From Spongospora subterranea f. sp. subterranea (lineage: Eukaryota > Endomyxa: Phytomyxea > Phytomyxea > Plasmodiophorida): a DNA stretch of 64,000 nt. The notes under the pieces were generated by a model, which did not search any database, was not told the origin of the DNA, and saw only the letters and a list, made by a program, of their open reading frames with translations. The stretch spans positions 62,001 to 126,000 of the forward strand of contig JAUGWO010000168.1 in assembly GCA_049724395.1 (NCBI GenBank), read 5' to 3'. Each line of letters opens with the position of its first letter. Positions within the stretch are counted from its first letter, which is position 1. Below are positions 1 to 11,199 of the stretch, one piece after another. The position numbers and the translations under genes were made by a program.

Positions 1-1182
1 CTTTACAGGAGCTTGAAGCTAAATGCGTTGAAACCAAAGCAAGATTTAAGGTGCAAAAAATTGTCCCGTTTAAAAACAGCACATTGATCAATCATAGGCA
101 TCGAGAAATGAAGTTTCGCATCTTGAAAAAGAAATCAATGTCCTTTGCGAAGTTGTCATGCGGCAGTATCATACATTGAGCCTCAGGCAATCTGCAGCCG
201 CGGAAGTCGCCGCGATGCATAAGAAAGCAGCCGATGAACGTGCTGTTGAGACCAATATGGAGCGCTTTGGACGAGTGAATCCTGAAGTTCTCGCCGAAGA
301 TTCAGAGTCGGCGTGCAACACTGTACTTGCCGCCCAAGTCGGTGTTATCCAAGAGTTGACCGTTTCTATTCAACAATTGAAAGACGAAGTAGAACAACTT
401 GAGTGGAAAAGCGGAGCGCTTGCGCAGCAGATTTTCCTTCATTATCTATCAATCAGGGAGAAACCCCTGGCTCGCTTCGAGATGCCGAACAACTTGAGAC
501 AGACCAGAGTCTGTGTAATGGCATCACCGAAATTATAGGGTTCCTTAGTGGCCTTCGCATTGTCTCTCAAGATGGCGACGACGTCGTCGTTGAATTGATT
601 CCTGAAAAGCGTAATTTGATCATCCGACTCGACCATGAGGATTGCACAGTCGCCGATGCGATGCTGTCGCCATCCGGCGATATCTCTATCGAGGACATTG
701 TAGAATGGTGTGTCGCTTGTCGGGAAGAGGGTTTATCATTCCTCGTAAGTGAAGTCCGGGCCCGAATCGAAGCAGCTGCAGAACGAAGCAACCGTATTCA
801 GAAGTTACTAGATGTATATCAAGGGACAGAGACACCCAGGTCAATAATTATTGCCGTTCCTGAGGCTAAAGTAACATGCACCATCGCGGTTCCATGCGAT
901 TTCAATGGTAAAAAGAATCACATTTTGGTTAAGGAACGCTTTCATAGTAATCCATATTCAGGCAGCAAAGCATTCATAATGGACATTGTTGCCTCTGATG
1001 GATTTTCGCAAGACAAACTCAACTCGGTCATGCGCACCATGAATAACGACAATGCTGCCCCGTTCGATCTCATTGAATACGTGCAGGAAGTCGCAAAGAG
1101 GGTCCTCGAAGTTCGTAGCCAAAGCCGAAGTCTAGTACCCACGCCCCAGGTTATAGTTGAAAAGGGCGAAGTTGCCCAGTAA
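1..1182 (+). CDS. C-terminal part of a coiled-coil protein with a possible RWD-like end (partial)
   Basis: The gene enters from the left edge. Three exons read in one frame: codons from base 3 to 50, then 98-388, then 457-1182, with introns 51-97 (47 bp) and 389-456 (68 bp), both GT-AG. The first 120 or so visible residues are charged and heptad-like (LEKEINVL, QQLKDEVEQL region), which suggests a coiled coil. The rest is a compact alternating strand/helix region ending in a short tail. The order coiled coil then small alpha/beta domain, with the stretch SIEDIVEWCVACREEGLSFL, resembles kinetochore proteins with RWD domains such as KNL1/Spc7. That is an inference from layout only; I do not recognise the family. 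The stop is TAA at 1180-1182. Confidence 0.6.
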
Positions 1183-1239
1183 AAAATACTTTATCGTTTT
1201 CACTGGCAGATGAACGAATATCTCGTCAACAAATCCCCC

Positions 1240-1533
1240 CTATGTTGTGCTCTGTTTCGCTCCAACTGCATCATGGTGCGGCTGTCTTTTAGCTTCGATC
1301 ATTTCCATGGTGCGCTTAACAGCGGCCTTACAGATATGATTCCGTCAGCTGATACGCATCTGTTGATCACTTCCAATTACGCCTACCATATAGCAATTCC
1401 GATACGCCTCAAATTCGCAAGGGCACGGCTCGCTGGTATCACCGCGACCGAGAAGATCTTCCCTGTACCACTTATGGTAGCATTGATCATATTCCTTCTT
1501 AGCCTGTTCGCATTCTTTATCGAATCCAATCAT
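1240..1533 (-). CDS. TRIAP1: TRIAP1/Mdm35-like mitochondrial intermembrane-space protein
   Basis: Small twin CX9C protein of about 77 residues. Mdm35/TRIAP1 pairs with PRELI/Ups proteins in the intermembrane space to shuttle phospholipids to the inner membrane. Both cysteine pairs are visible: CEQAKKEYDQC and CPCEFEAYRNC, each C-x9-C, with the family-typical basic/aromatic spacer (HKWYREDLL). Two exons: 1387-1533 and 1240-1326, joined across a 60-bp GT-AG intron (1327-1386). Splicing gives the tail CYMAAVKRTMEMIEAK, which matches the position of the family's C-terminal helix; without splicing the frame runs into an unrelated tail. The length equals the family norm (about 75 aa). Import is expected through Mia40 oxidation of the four cysteines. 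Confidence 0.88.
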
Positions 1534-2263
1534 GACGGCACCAAGTTATACAATGATGCCGTGGTTTGCCGTAGCCCTCAACTTTTGAACAGCTTGTAAT
1601 GTATGCCTTGGAACTTGGAACACTTCCGTTTTGCAACTCTTCACAACATGTACAATTATCTTTTACAACGAAAACTGAATATATATATGCGGATGATTTC
1701 CACGGTTAATTCACAATGTTTGCACGCTGTTCTGAAAATATTACCAAACGGGGTGTCGCACTCTCGCGGCCTTGGCAGTTGGCCACATATCAAGGGGCTT
1801 CCGGATGGATTACCGATACGGGGCTGTGGTAGTGTGTATCTACAGACTGCAGTATGGGAAGTTACCGCCACCGGTAGCGGCTGGTTTCACGACACTTGGG
1901 TGAGAAATCATTTGGATTATCGAGATACTGTGTTTGTGTTCTGCCAAAATGGACGCGATTCCCAATTCCTGCCGAGTACAGTATGTTTGATACCCAAGTG
2001 CAATAGTGGAATGCTTTCATGTCCAGTCATCGTCTGCAACGCGACTTTTTGGCAACTAAATGCTTTTGGCATATCGTCAAACCCATTAAAACAAACTTTT
2101 CTAAAAAAAAACGTTGACAAAAACAAAGCCGTTCGACGTTGGTCATCTAAGAGAGTTGCCCGCACGTCGTTTCTCTCGTTTCAACTTAGATACCGGAGAT
2201 TGAAAAATCCTAAGGTAAATACCGGAGCAATAAACCAGTGCCGCCAGTTTTTAGAGCACGAGT
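1534..2263. other. Intergenic, no supported gene
   Basis: A long plus-strand open frame (1603-2358) has no recognisable domain, and its end runs into the left arm of the foldback element. Composition is AT-rich with a poly-A patch near 2103. I see no gene here. Confidence 0.5.
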
Positions 2264-2556
2264 TTGGATTTGAGGCTTCAATTGGACTTCAATTGATGTT
2301 TCTCAAACATCATCGGAAACAACATCATCATCGATCGCTTGCAAGATTCGCAAGATGAGAAACTGGCAAAACGTGGGAAGAGCATAATCTGTTGACGTCT
2401 TTCCGACGACATTCTTTGCGCGCCGTTGGTAGATCAATGATGTCGTCGGAAAGACATAAACAGATTATGCTCTTCGCACGTTTTGCCAGTTTCTCATCTT
2501 GCGAATTTGCAAGTCCAAAAAAATCAACCGAAATCCGATTGAGGCCTCAAATCCTA
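2264..2556. repeat. Foldback (long inverted repeat) element 1
   Basis: Two imperfect complementary arms face each other around a centre near 2430. The most conserved pair is CAAGATGAGAAACTGGCAAA (2350 on) against its complement ending near 2507. Pairing continues outward to GGATTTGAGGCTTCAATTGG (left) against CCGATTGAGGCCTCAAATCC (right). Arms are roughly 100-130 bp with a short loop. This could be a MITE-like foldback or a hairpin RNA source. No target-site duplication was established. Confidence 0.85.
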
Positions 2557-2827
2557 AGAATGTTTGTCAACGGAGAACAACAGGTTCGCAACATTATGCA
2601 CTTGAAAGTTGTCTGTACTACAAGTAGCTGAGTTTGTTGCCAAACCTCCCTTTGAGGGTGACCTCAATGAATTCTAGGGAATTGTAAATCATGAACGTCG
2701 CCGAGCGCAACTGGCATCTAAACCCAAACCCTCCAAGCCTGCAAAAGCGGCAACAGCCGGTTATCAATTGGCAGCCTTCGAGCAATTAGAGTATGCTGTA
2801 AGGCGTTTTCTGAATTCGGGAGCGCCG

Positions 2828-3337
2828 TACGGTAACAATCACGAACTCTGTTTTCGTGACACTGTACCACGGTAACAATCACGAACTCTGTTTTCGTGAC
2901 ACTGCACCACGGTAACAATCACGAACTCTGTTTTCGTGACACTGTACCACGGTAACAATCACGAACTCTGTTTTCGTGACACTGCACCACGGTAACAATC
3001 ACGAACTCTGTTTTCGTGACACTGCACCACGGTAACAATCACGAACTCTGTTTTCGTGACACTGCACCACGGTAACAATCACGAACTCTGTTTTCGTGAC
3101 ACTGCACCACGGTAACAATCACGAACTCTGTTTTCGTGACACTGCACCACGGTAACAATCACGAACTCTGTTTTCGTGACACTGTACCACGGTAACAATC
3201 ACGAACTCTGTTTTCGTGACACTGTACCACGGTAACAATCACGAACTCTGTTTTCGTGACACTGCACCACGGTAACAATCACGAACTCTGTTTTCGTGAC
3301 ACTGCACCACGGTAACAATCACGAACTCTGTTTTCGA
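2828..3337. repeat. 40-bp minisatellite, about 12.7 copies
   Basis: The exact 40-bp period starts GGTAACAATCACGAACTCTG and repeats from 2831 to 3336. The only variation seen inside full units is one C/T position (ACTGC/ACTGT). Each unit contains a short dyad, TCACGAA-N7-TTCGTGA, so each copy can form a small stem-loop. There are no unique spacers, so this is not a CRISPR array. Confidence 0.97.
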
Positions 3338-3780
3338 GACAATTAGTATGGGGCCACACTATTTACCAACCCACATTACACTGTGGTTACCGTGCACCTT
3401 CATAGATATTCCCATCATATAAAGTCCTGCCAGCATCATAATGGTATTAGATCCAATCTATCAGATTAGTCCACACCTATCGGCGATTCCTGCGTTTCGG
3501 CAATTAATGCTAACGAGTCTTGCTGGTCCATCGTGCGTATACACAGAATCCTTGTTCGTGGCTGATGAGAAACATGCAATTTTATCACCGAGTGTCCATC
3601 CAAATCTTTACCGTTGCTTGCTGTAAAGTATCCTGGATCTAATGCTGTTTTGATTTACACTTTGGCGCGAATACTCACCCGAAAGGGGTTCACTGGACTG
3701 TGGCGCCGGCCGAATGGTGGTCCTGTCCGTAAGTTAAGATCTTAATCAATAGAGATATATTCGGTGTCCAATCAGGGATT
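3338..3780. other. Intergenic region upstream of ACAD8
   Basis: A 61-codon open frame at 3441-3626 has no recognisable similarity. A partial echo of the minisatellite (GTTACCGTGCACC) lies near 3385. Nothing else is supported; it presumably holds the ACAD8 promoter. Confidence 0.4.
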
Positions 3781-5458
3781 ATGAGGCCCATTATGGCGGG
3801 CGCAAGACGCTTCATGTCCAGCCAATTCAGCAGTTGGTGGTCGCCGAGTGCAGTAAAATGTCCCATCTAATGCCATATTGTAGTGGCGTCTTCTCTGTCG
3901 CAGCAACAATTGGAATTCCAGAAGACGGCGCTGGCGTTCGCCCAGAATGAAATAGCTCCATACGCATCAGAATGGGATGAGAAAAAGCACTTTCCAATCG
4001 ACACATTGCGAAAATGTGCCCAAATTGGGTTTGGAGGTGGATTTCGTTGAAGTTCGCTAATGTCGGCGTTTGAATTGTAGTCTTTTTATAGGTATTTATA
4101 TCAATGAGGATGTTGGAGGCAGTAATTTATCAAGAAAAGACGCATCGGTTATATTTGAGGCTCTTGCAACCGGCTGCCCAGCGATGACGGCTTATTTAAC
4201 AATTCATAATATGTGTGCATGGATGATCGATCAGGTATCAATAATCGTAAACAGCAAAACCATATTCACAATAGCTCAATCGTTCAAACTACAGTTTGGA
4301 AATGAATCCCAGCGCCAGCTCCTGCCATCATTATGCTCAATGGATAATCTTATCTCCTATTGCTTGACGGAACCAGGATCTGGGTAATCTTACGAATGAT
4401 TTTTTTCCTGAGTCGCAAATCCATTGTTAATCTCGTGACTTCAGGTCCGATGCAGCGTCGTTGTCGACTACTGCAACTCGGAAAAAGGACGGATTCTTGA
4501 TCAATGGTTCGAAAGCGTTTATCAGCGGTGGCGGTACTAGCGATTTTTATCTGGTTATGGCAAGGTAAGCATGATAACGCTTTCAACTCGCACAAACGAA
4601 ATCAGGCAACGTAGGGAAGAATCCCAGAACATATCGTGTTTTCTGGTTCCTAAAAATACAGAAGGGCTATCGTTTGGAGCTCAAGAAAAGAAGGTTGATC
4701 TCGACCCTTTTTTGAAGTTTTGTCGACAATGTGATATTCCTGTTACAGCTTGGATGGAATTGTCAACCCACATCAGCTGTCATCTTGGAGGATGTGTTTG
4801 TTCCAGCTGAGAATCTCATCGGAAATCCCGGGGATGGGTTCAAAATTGCCATGAAAGCCCTTGATGGTGGTCGAGTTAATATTGGTCTTATTTCAATGCG
4901 ATGGGCTTGTCCTACATAATTAGCTAATTGTCGGATTTTTTACAGCGTCGTGCTCGTTAGGTGCAGCGCAGTTTGCAATAGACAAAACCATTGAATACGT
5001 CAATGTTCGAAAACAGTTTGGAAAGCCATTATCATCATTTCAGAGTATTCAATTCAAGGTTGTTTTGCGAAAGTTGTGCCTTCCACTGGCTCTAACTAAT
5101 ATGATCGGTTAGATTGCCGATCTCTCTACGAAACTGCATGCATCCCGGCTCATCGTCAGGGATGCTGCTGAAACAATCGACATTAAAGGCGCTCATCGTT
5201 CTTCAGTTTGCGCCATGGCGAAGCTGTTCGCCACCGATACATGCTTCGAAATCGTAGACGATTGCCTTCAGTTACATGGTGGATATGGATATCTCAAAGA
5301 TTATCCCATTGAGAAGCTGTTTCGTGACATACGAGTGTAATGATCTCAAGTTCTGTTTCTTTGTGAATCTATCTTATATGTTTCTCTATAGTCATCGGAT
5401 TCTTGAGGGAACAAATGAGATTATGCGTCTTGTCATTTCTCGAAACGCATTTAAATAA
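3781..5458 (+). CDS. ACAD8: Isobutyryl-CoA dehydrogenase (ACAD8-type acyl-CoA dehydrogenase), mitochondrial
   Basis: FAD-dependent acyl-CoA dehydrogenase, most like ACAD8 of valine catabolism (isobutyryl-CoA to methacrylyl-CoA in the mitochondrial matrix). The start at 3781 gives a basic, Ser-rich leader ([14 protein letters not shown]) suited to mitochondrial import. About eight short introns are needed. After splicing the chain follows the family throughout: [132 protein letters not shown] and [14 protein letters not shown]. The catalytic Glu is present in [10 protein letters not shown] just before the C-terminus. Two introns checked in detail (4690-4750 and 4877-4946) restore the family sequence exactly. 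No frame break was seen. Isovaleryl- or short/branched-chain dehydrogenases are the alternatives, but the similarity is clearly closest to ACAD8. Confidence 0.93.
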
Positions 5459-5719
5459 AGTAATCAAAGAGCATCGCCGTCGTTTGTAGTTAATTAATTT
5501 CTGTCAATCGGGCGTGAGTAGTTCTTTGATTTCCTCGACAACGGAATGGTTACTTTGTTTCGTTGAACGGTGGCAGACATTTGCCAACAGTGTCTTCTTT
5601 TGTCGCAAACGACAATTCAGTTAATATCCAGGTACGCTGAGGCGATCCTAGCTCTCGATCGCCAGGTCGTAATCTTCTGACCACGACAATTCTCAGGATC
5701 CTTAGCACGTAGACTTTGA

Positions 5720-7568
5720 ATGGAACGGCGATATAACATTCTGGAAATTTTAGGGGATGGAACATTCGGTCAAGTGATGCGAGCCATTAATCGGGCCAAT
5801 GGGGAAACCGTTGCCATCAAACAGATGAAGCGGAAGTTCTACACATGGGACGAATGCTTGAAATTACGGGAGGTTGGCGATTTATGGCTGTATTTGTGTC
5901 TCCATGTTGGCGGTTATTTATTGGATTTCTGTCAGGTGCGGTCTTTAAAAAAGCTATCACACACCAATATTGTCAAGTTGAAAGAAGTCATTCGCGAGAA
6001 TAATCAGCTGTTTTTCGTGTTTGAATATCTTGAACGGAACGTTTACCATCTGATCAAAGACAGAGATTCCCGCCTAGATGAGCCGCGTATACGCTCAATA
6101 ATGGCACAATGTTTACATGGTTTGGCCTATATGCATAAGATGGGATTCTTCCATCGCGATATCAAGCCCGAAAACCTATTAGTCACTGGGGATACTGTGA
6201 AACTGGCCGATTTCGGGTTGGCCCGAGAATCCCGGTCACGTCCTCCGTTTACTGAGTATGTCAGTACGCGATGGTATAGAGCTCCTGAAGTCCTCCTTCG
6301 CTCTCCAACTTATAACACTCCAATCGACATTTGGGCGATGGGCGCCATCATGGCTGAACTATTCACTCTTCGCCCTCTGTTTCCCGGTTCAACTGAGCCA
6401 GACCAATTGTTTCGGATATGCTCAGTTAAAAGGGCCTCCAACACCTGCTGATTGGCCTGAAGGACTTAACCTCGCCAACGCGATGCATTTCTCCTTTCCA
6501 AATTTAGCGGCTACTCCATTGAAAAAGTTGATTCCTCAAGCAGGTCCTCAAGCGATCAATTTATTGACAAGCCTTCTACAATATGATCCTATGAAACGTC
6601 CTTCAGCGGCCGAAGCACTACAGCATCCGTTCTTCCAAGGGGCAATCCCTGTTCCCAAATCAGTTCACGATGTCTATCCAGTGACGGATGAAAACTATCG
6701 CGCCCGGGTGAGTTCAATGGATAATCGGCCACAACGACCGGTTGGCCCACCCGCAATCCGATCCGATACCGACACTTCGCATTTAACTCATGCTGAACCT
6801 AATCAACCGATATTGGCGAACGCCGCTAGACGATGCAGTTTGGAAAGCAATCGAGGATCCGGGGAATTCGATTTCTCCAAAACACGGAGGCCAAGTGATC
6901 CCTCGTCCGGACTGTCAACGAGGCGAAGTACCTCAGAAATAGGAATGATTCCGTTGAGTCGACGAGGCTCGATTGAATACAATTCTAGAGAGGCGGTGCG
7001 TCGGGGAAGCATCGATATCGACCCGGTATCGAGTCGGCGATCAAGTGGTAGTGATGTGGGCAACGGGGCGATTAGGCGTCTAAGTGGTGCCAGTGAACAA
7101 GGAAGCCGTCGAAGCAGCAACGGAAGCACAGGGCAGATGTTAGGGTTCGCGGCAGAACCTTTCTTTCCCGTTCGGAAAAGTTCCGGTTCTGGCAAAAGCT
7201 TAGTAAATGCCAGAGCAGCCCATGTGATCCGAAATAATAATACGACGACGACTACGACAAAATCTCAAACTACTCCTGCCGTCTCTTCAACGACAAGGTC
7301 TGTAGCTTTTGAGGAAAGTCATGAAGCCGCCATTCATTCAGGAACCAATACAGACAAGTCCAGGGAACCCATGGGCAGGCCAAGGGGGAATCAGCTGGAA
7401 TATTCATCGTATAAGCATGATCAACGAACCTCACTCCCAACAGCGGAGGAAATCAGTCGCTGCTCTGCTGAACTGGATTTGGCACCAAGATCGGCGACGT
7501 CATTTGAGCGCATTGCTCCAGTTGCTGGTCGAAGAGCAGTCGAAGGCAACAGCCGCCATCGATTTTGA
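5720..7568 (+). CDS. MAK/ICK (RCK-family) ciliary protein kinase, with an internal +1 frame break
   Basis: Ser/Thr kinase of the RCK family (MAK, CILK1/ICK, MOK), which acts at ciliary tips to control intraflagellar transport and cilium length. Visible motifs are the Gly-rich loop [34 protein letters not shown], and the activation motif TEY in [16 protein letters not shown] (TDY or TEY is typical). [18 protein letters not shown] and the end [18 protein letters not shown] follow. An intron at 5873-5935 (63 bp) lies just before VRSLKKLSH; it contains no stop and is a multiple of three. After FRIC (codon TGC at 6419-6421) one extra base (T6422) must be skipped to continue as [14 protein letters not shown], which aligns perfectly with the family. 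The remaining 300 or so residues are a Ser/Arg-rich disordered tail with RRGS and RRSS repeats, ending at 7568. About 594 residues if the break is bridged. Confidence 0.88.
5873..5935 (+). other. 63-bp stop-free intron in the kinase gene
   Basis: GT-AG intron starting GTTGGCGATT and ending TTCTGTCAG. The family alignment joins CLKLRE directly to VRSLKKL. Because its length is divisible by three and it has no stop codon, retention would add 21 residues in the loop before helix C without breaking the frame. Confidence 0.8.
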
Positions 7569-7704
7569 AGGCTCAGTTTTATCGCGCCATGCGGAATTTG
7601 GTGTGCTTTTAGACAAGAATTTGAATAAAATATCACAGATAATTTGAACTGTTTATTTAATGCATGTAAAAACTTTAATAGGAAATAATTTTTCAGTATA
7701 TAGG

Positions 7705-9938
7705 TCATATTACGTTTAGATCTCTGAGAGCATTTATCTGATGCTGCTGCAGCTCGGCCTGACGGATAAGCTGAAATAACGAATTAGCATAAACCAACCA
7801 TGCCCCGGTGATCGAACAACTTACATCTTGATATTGCTTTGTGACCCGGAATCGAGGATAAGGATCAGTTCGCATTAGCTCAATGACTTCCAGTTGAGCG
7901 ATATTGAAGACGTTGAGAATGTCTTTGTATTTTTCGCGTAGTTGGGGGTTAATTGAATCCTCTGAAAAAACAGCAACAGAGTTCAGATACCCAGAATCAG
8001 TGCGACAATAAATCTTTCAGCGAACCTGCCGCCGAAGTTTGGCCGACATCTTCACCGCCTTCGACGACAGACCCTCGAGGGCTCATTGACACCGATTCAG
8101 AACCCCTCGGATCCAGCAGCGATAATATTGACCCCCGTGGGCCAGCTTCAGTGTTTGGAGCCAAATACTTATCCTGTACCGTTTCCGGTCCTACCTCCTC
8201 GGCCGGAGAGTTTTCGTATTTATCAATGAGATTCTGGACGGCATGCTCGACACGTTGCCTTTGGGATGCACTAATATTGACCTGAAGACGCGATTCTTCC
8301 TGAATAAAGACGGTATTGATGTCTTTTGTTCTTGCCAATAATGTCGCAATATCAGACAGACTCTAGTGACAAACACACTATAAGCTGCCATCAAACAGAT
8401 GGCGTTTGGTTTGCCGGCTACCTTCTGCTTGGATTGAGTTGCCGCCTTTAGGGATGCAGTCACTTGAGCTCGGTAACTCTCGATTTCTTTCCAGAATAAA
8501 CACGACTCGACGCAAAAGCACCCAATCTATTACATATTGAGGTTACGCTGATAATACTGCCTTGAACTGTTACCAAATACTGTTGAAACGCTGCAAATCC
8601 GTCAGTTGAATTCAATAGGCCTAAATACTATTAAATTTACTGTTGTACACATGGCCGATAATGCAGTGAATGTACCAGTTAGCGTATTGATGTCATTCGC
8701 TTTTCCCGAACTCAAAATGATAACTCCGGTTTTGCTTTCTTGGAATGTCCGATATAGTGGAATAGCGGTGGTTTGTATATACAGCAATACAAAGAAAAAC
8801 AACGGGACAATCTTTCGTACAGCAAACGTCTAAAGGATGTATAAGGCACATGTTATCCATCGCATGACAGCAGTTTTATACAGACATGTTCGTTGAACCC
8901 GTCAGGAACGGTAATCGATAGAATGGTAGTGGAGGCCCAGGATAGGATGTTTAACCAGAATACGGCGATCAGTTCATTTTTGATGCCAAACGCTATTGTC
9001 CCAATGTTATGGAATCTTGTAGAGAAAGCGCACTGGCTTACCATCGAACGTTTTTCGCAATTTTATGGCGAACACCAATAAACCGACAAGATTGGCAACA
9101 CCGAATCCTGTCTCCCACAGCCTATAGAATGAACTAGCTTGACATGATTTATCGCCAGCTCGGAGGTCGTTAAGCGTTCCTTGACCATATCGTAAAAAAA
9201 AGGGTTTTCGGAGTCGCTCGATTCTTACCATTTGATGACACAGCCAATGTCGGGACGAAAAAGATTAAAAGACTGACGATCGTAAAGGCAACTGTGAACT
9301 TATCTGAAATCAGATAACGGTGGTCCGAGTACCTGGGTATATATTAAACGAATCTGAATCTATCTGAGACAGCTCGAATTACCATGTTGACAGTTTCCCT
9401 CCAGCAGGAATTGATACGGAAACACTGTGCCGCCGTTTTTCAGGTTGGGATTCTCCAGAACGAAGCAATGATCTCTCATGCTATACGATAACATGAGAAC
9501 TGTATCACCGCCGACCCAGGGGGACTTACAGCTAGTTCAAACTTGAAATACATTCTCCACGAACGGAGAAGAAATATCGACGATAAAAATCCAAGACCAA
9601 TCGGCGTTTGCCACAAATCGATAAGGCATGGTAACTCGGGTCTGAATGTGATTATACAGCGCAGGCCTGTTCCCAAGATGTACCTGCAAAATATATCGTT
9701 GATGGTTGATAATGCCGCAATCGATCGATTCTTGCTACCCTAAATTCGTTAAAGTTGCGAGAACGCGGTCACGAGCCTTGACAGGCTGCAAAGAGCTTCG
9801 CAGATGCATATAGATGGTGCCGATAATGAACCCAATAGAGGTTATGATCATCCACAATAGGAAGATCCAATAGTTGAGAGGTATCGCCTCCAACTCTACC
9901 TGTATAACGTAACACGTCGTGTTAAAAGGTATCGTCAT
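7705..9938 (-). CDS. Seven-transmembrane receptor with C-terminal RGS domain (7TM-RGS)
   Basis: Multi-exon membrane protein on the minus strand. From the N-terminus: a short outer segment, TM1 (YWIFLLWMIITSIGFIIG), the loop KARDRVLATLTNLG, then LIDLWQTPIGLGFLSSIFLLRSWRMYFKF covering TM2/TM3. Further hydrophobic segments follow (TVAFTIVSLLIFFVPTLAV; FGVANLVGLLVFAIKL; AFGIKNELIAVFWLNILSW; FFFVLLYIQTTAIPLY). The cytoplasmic tail carries an RGS domain: ESCLFWKEIESYR, KDINTVFIQEESRLQVNIS, then INPQLREKYKDILNVFNIAQ and TDPYPRFRVTKQYQD, the canonical end. Such fusions are known in plants (AtRGS1), fungi and several protists, where the RGS part accelerates GTP hydrolysis by G-alpha. The RGS domain is split by a 60-residue insertion with three PRGS motifs (about 8030-8230). 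Introns checked include 9684-9738 and the last one before LIRQAELQQHQ. The start at 9938 gives an N-terminus of about 23 residues before TM1. Confidence 0.85.
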
Positions 9939-10996
9939 CAGACTCGATACCGATCATGGCGTATCGTTGCCGGTGACATGTGCGCGTTACCTGACCCGTC
10001 ATCACCGCCACTTGTGGCACTCCCCCTATCGATGTTGTGCCTTCTTCCTAGGTGGACGCAAATCACCTCCCAGTTTATGGACCGAAGGGACTCGTCATAT
10101 CTTTTCCCGTAGACATTCTTTTGAAATCTATGATCGATTGGGAGATTACTCAAGCGTACCTGGCGGGGAAGTTAAATTATAATGTAGTTTCAGTTGAGGA
10201 TGACGATCGATCACGATGACGTACCGGTCACGTCGTTTCCGACGGGTAGGAATGGATATGATAGTGTGCTCACGAGTACCCCCCACCCTGCACAGATGTG
10301 ATGTCTCCCGCATTGCTGTCCCAACAGCGCTTCGGCAGTTGAAGTCAACTGGAATCAGACGCAATGCACATTCAGACGAATTTCGGAAATTTGATGAAAC
10401 GAGACTGGTTTGACACTCAAATCTAACTTGAGTAGACACTCAATTAAGCGCAATCCAGCTAGATGCAACCGAGTACCATGGTCCGGCCCCTTGAGCGACC
10501 TGTTGAAACTGTTGTCAATGATATGCCACTTGCCGTCACCATATAAGCATCTGCGACGTACTCTTTGAATTCGTTAGATTCCTTGGTCCAAATAAAAACA
10601 AGACAATGAGGAGAGAGCAGACACTTTCTGTCACCACGAGCGTCGGATCACATTAATGAGGTCTGTGTCAGTATCCTTTTCAACTTGATGACGGCCGCCA
10701 AAGACGTTTGGTTTGCTTACCTTGCTCCGCTCAACAATTATGGGGAGGGTCGAGAAGGCGAAGGCGGGGATAAAGGAGAGGATGAGGCGATGGCAGGAGT
10801 AGAGGAGACGAAGGAGCACCATAAAGTAATACACGAGAGGCAAAACATCTCTTGATCTCTGAACCGATTACACTCTCTGAACTGATTTCAAGTACCGGTT
10901 ACAAATTCAGGTCAGTTTTTGGCGCCGCAAGAACTGTAGCGTTCAGCGACAAGTCCTGGGTTAGGTACATGTACATTATACGGCCTATCCCCTCTA
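9939..10996. other. Intergenic, no firm gene
   Basis: Short open frames occur on both strands. One minus-strand exon-like stretch (about 10730-10845) encodes a hydrophobic segment ending IVERSK at a GTAAGC donor, but I could not join it to other exons. Nothing else is supported. Confidence 0.35.
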
Positions 10997-11031
10997 CCGC
11001 GCGCGGACGCGCGCGGTTCAACCGCGCGAGA
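10997..11031. repeat. GC-rich palindromic element, copy A
   Basis: CG-rich dyads (CCGCGCGCGG, then CGCGCGGTTCAACCGCGCG) lie about 170 bp upstream of the small Ser-rich gene. The same block, with one extra CGCGCGGT unit, occurs inverted at 12069-12107. It could be a regulatory dyad or a hairpin. Confidence 0.85.
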
Positions 11032-11199
11032 TGCTTGGACATTCGCACAATAGGGTACACTATTGACTGTGACACAGTCTAATAATGCAAAGATATATAT
11101 TGCACTGAGCGAGGATTGCGGATCGCAGTTCAGAGTTGCGGATCACGTCTGCCGAATCGATTCTCTCTTCATCTAGTGTCTTCTGTTTCAGTTTCAACA

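Noticed and set aside
1603-2358. 251-codon open frame on the plus strand
   Set aside because: No domain, unlikely composition, and its end overlaps the left arm of a foldback element.
2828-3337. CRISPR-like array
   Set aside because: The 40-bp units are contiguous and identical, with no unique spacers, and the genome is eukaryotic; it is a minisatellite.
4200-4300. Premature stops in the acyl-CoA dehydrogenase frame
   Set aside because: They lie in GT-AG introns; splicing restores the full family sequence.
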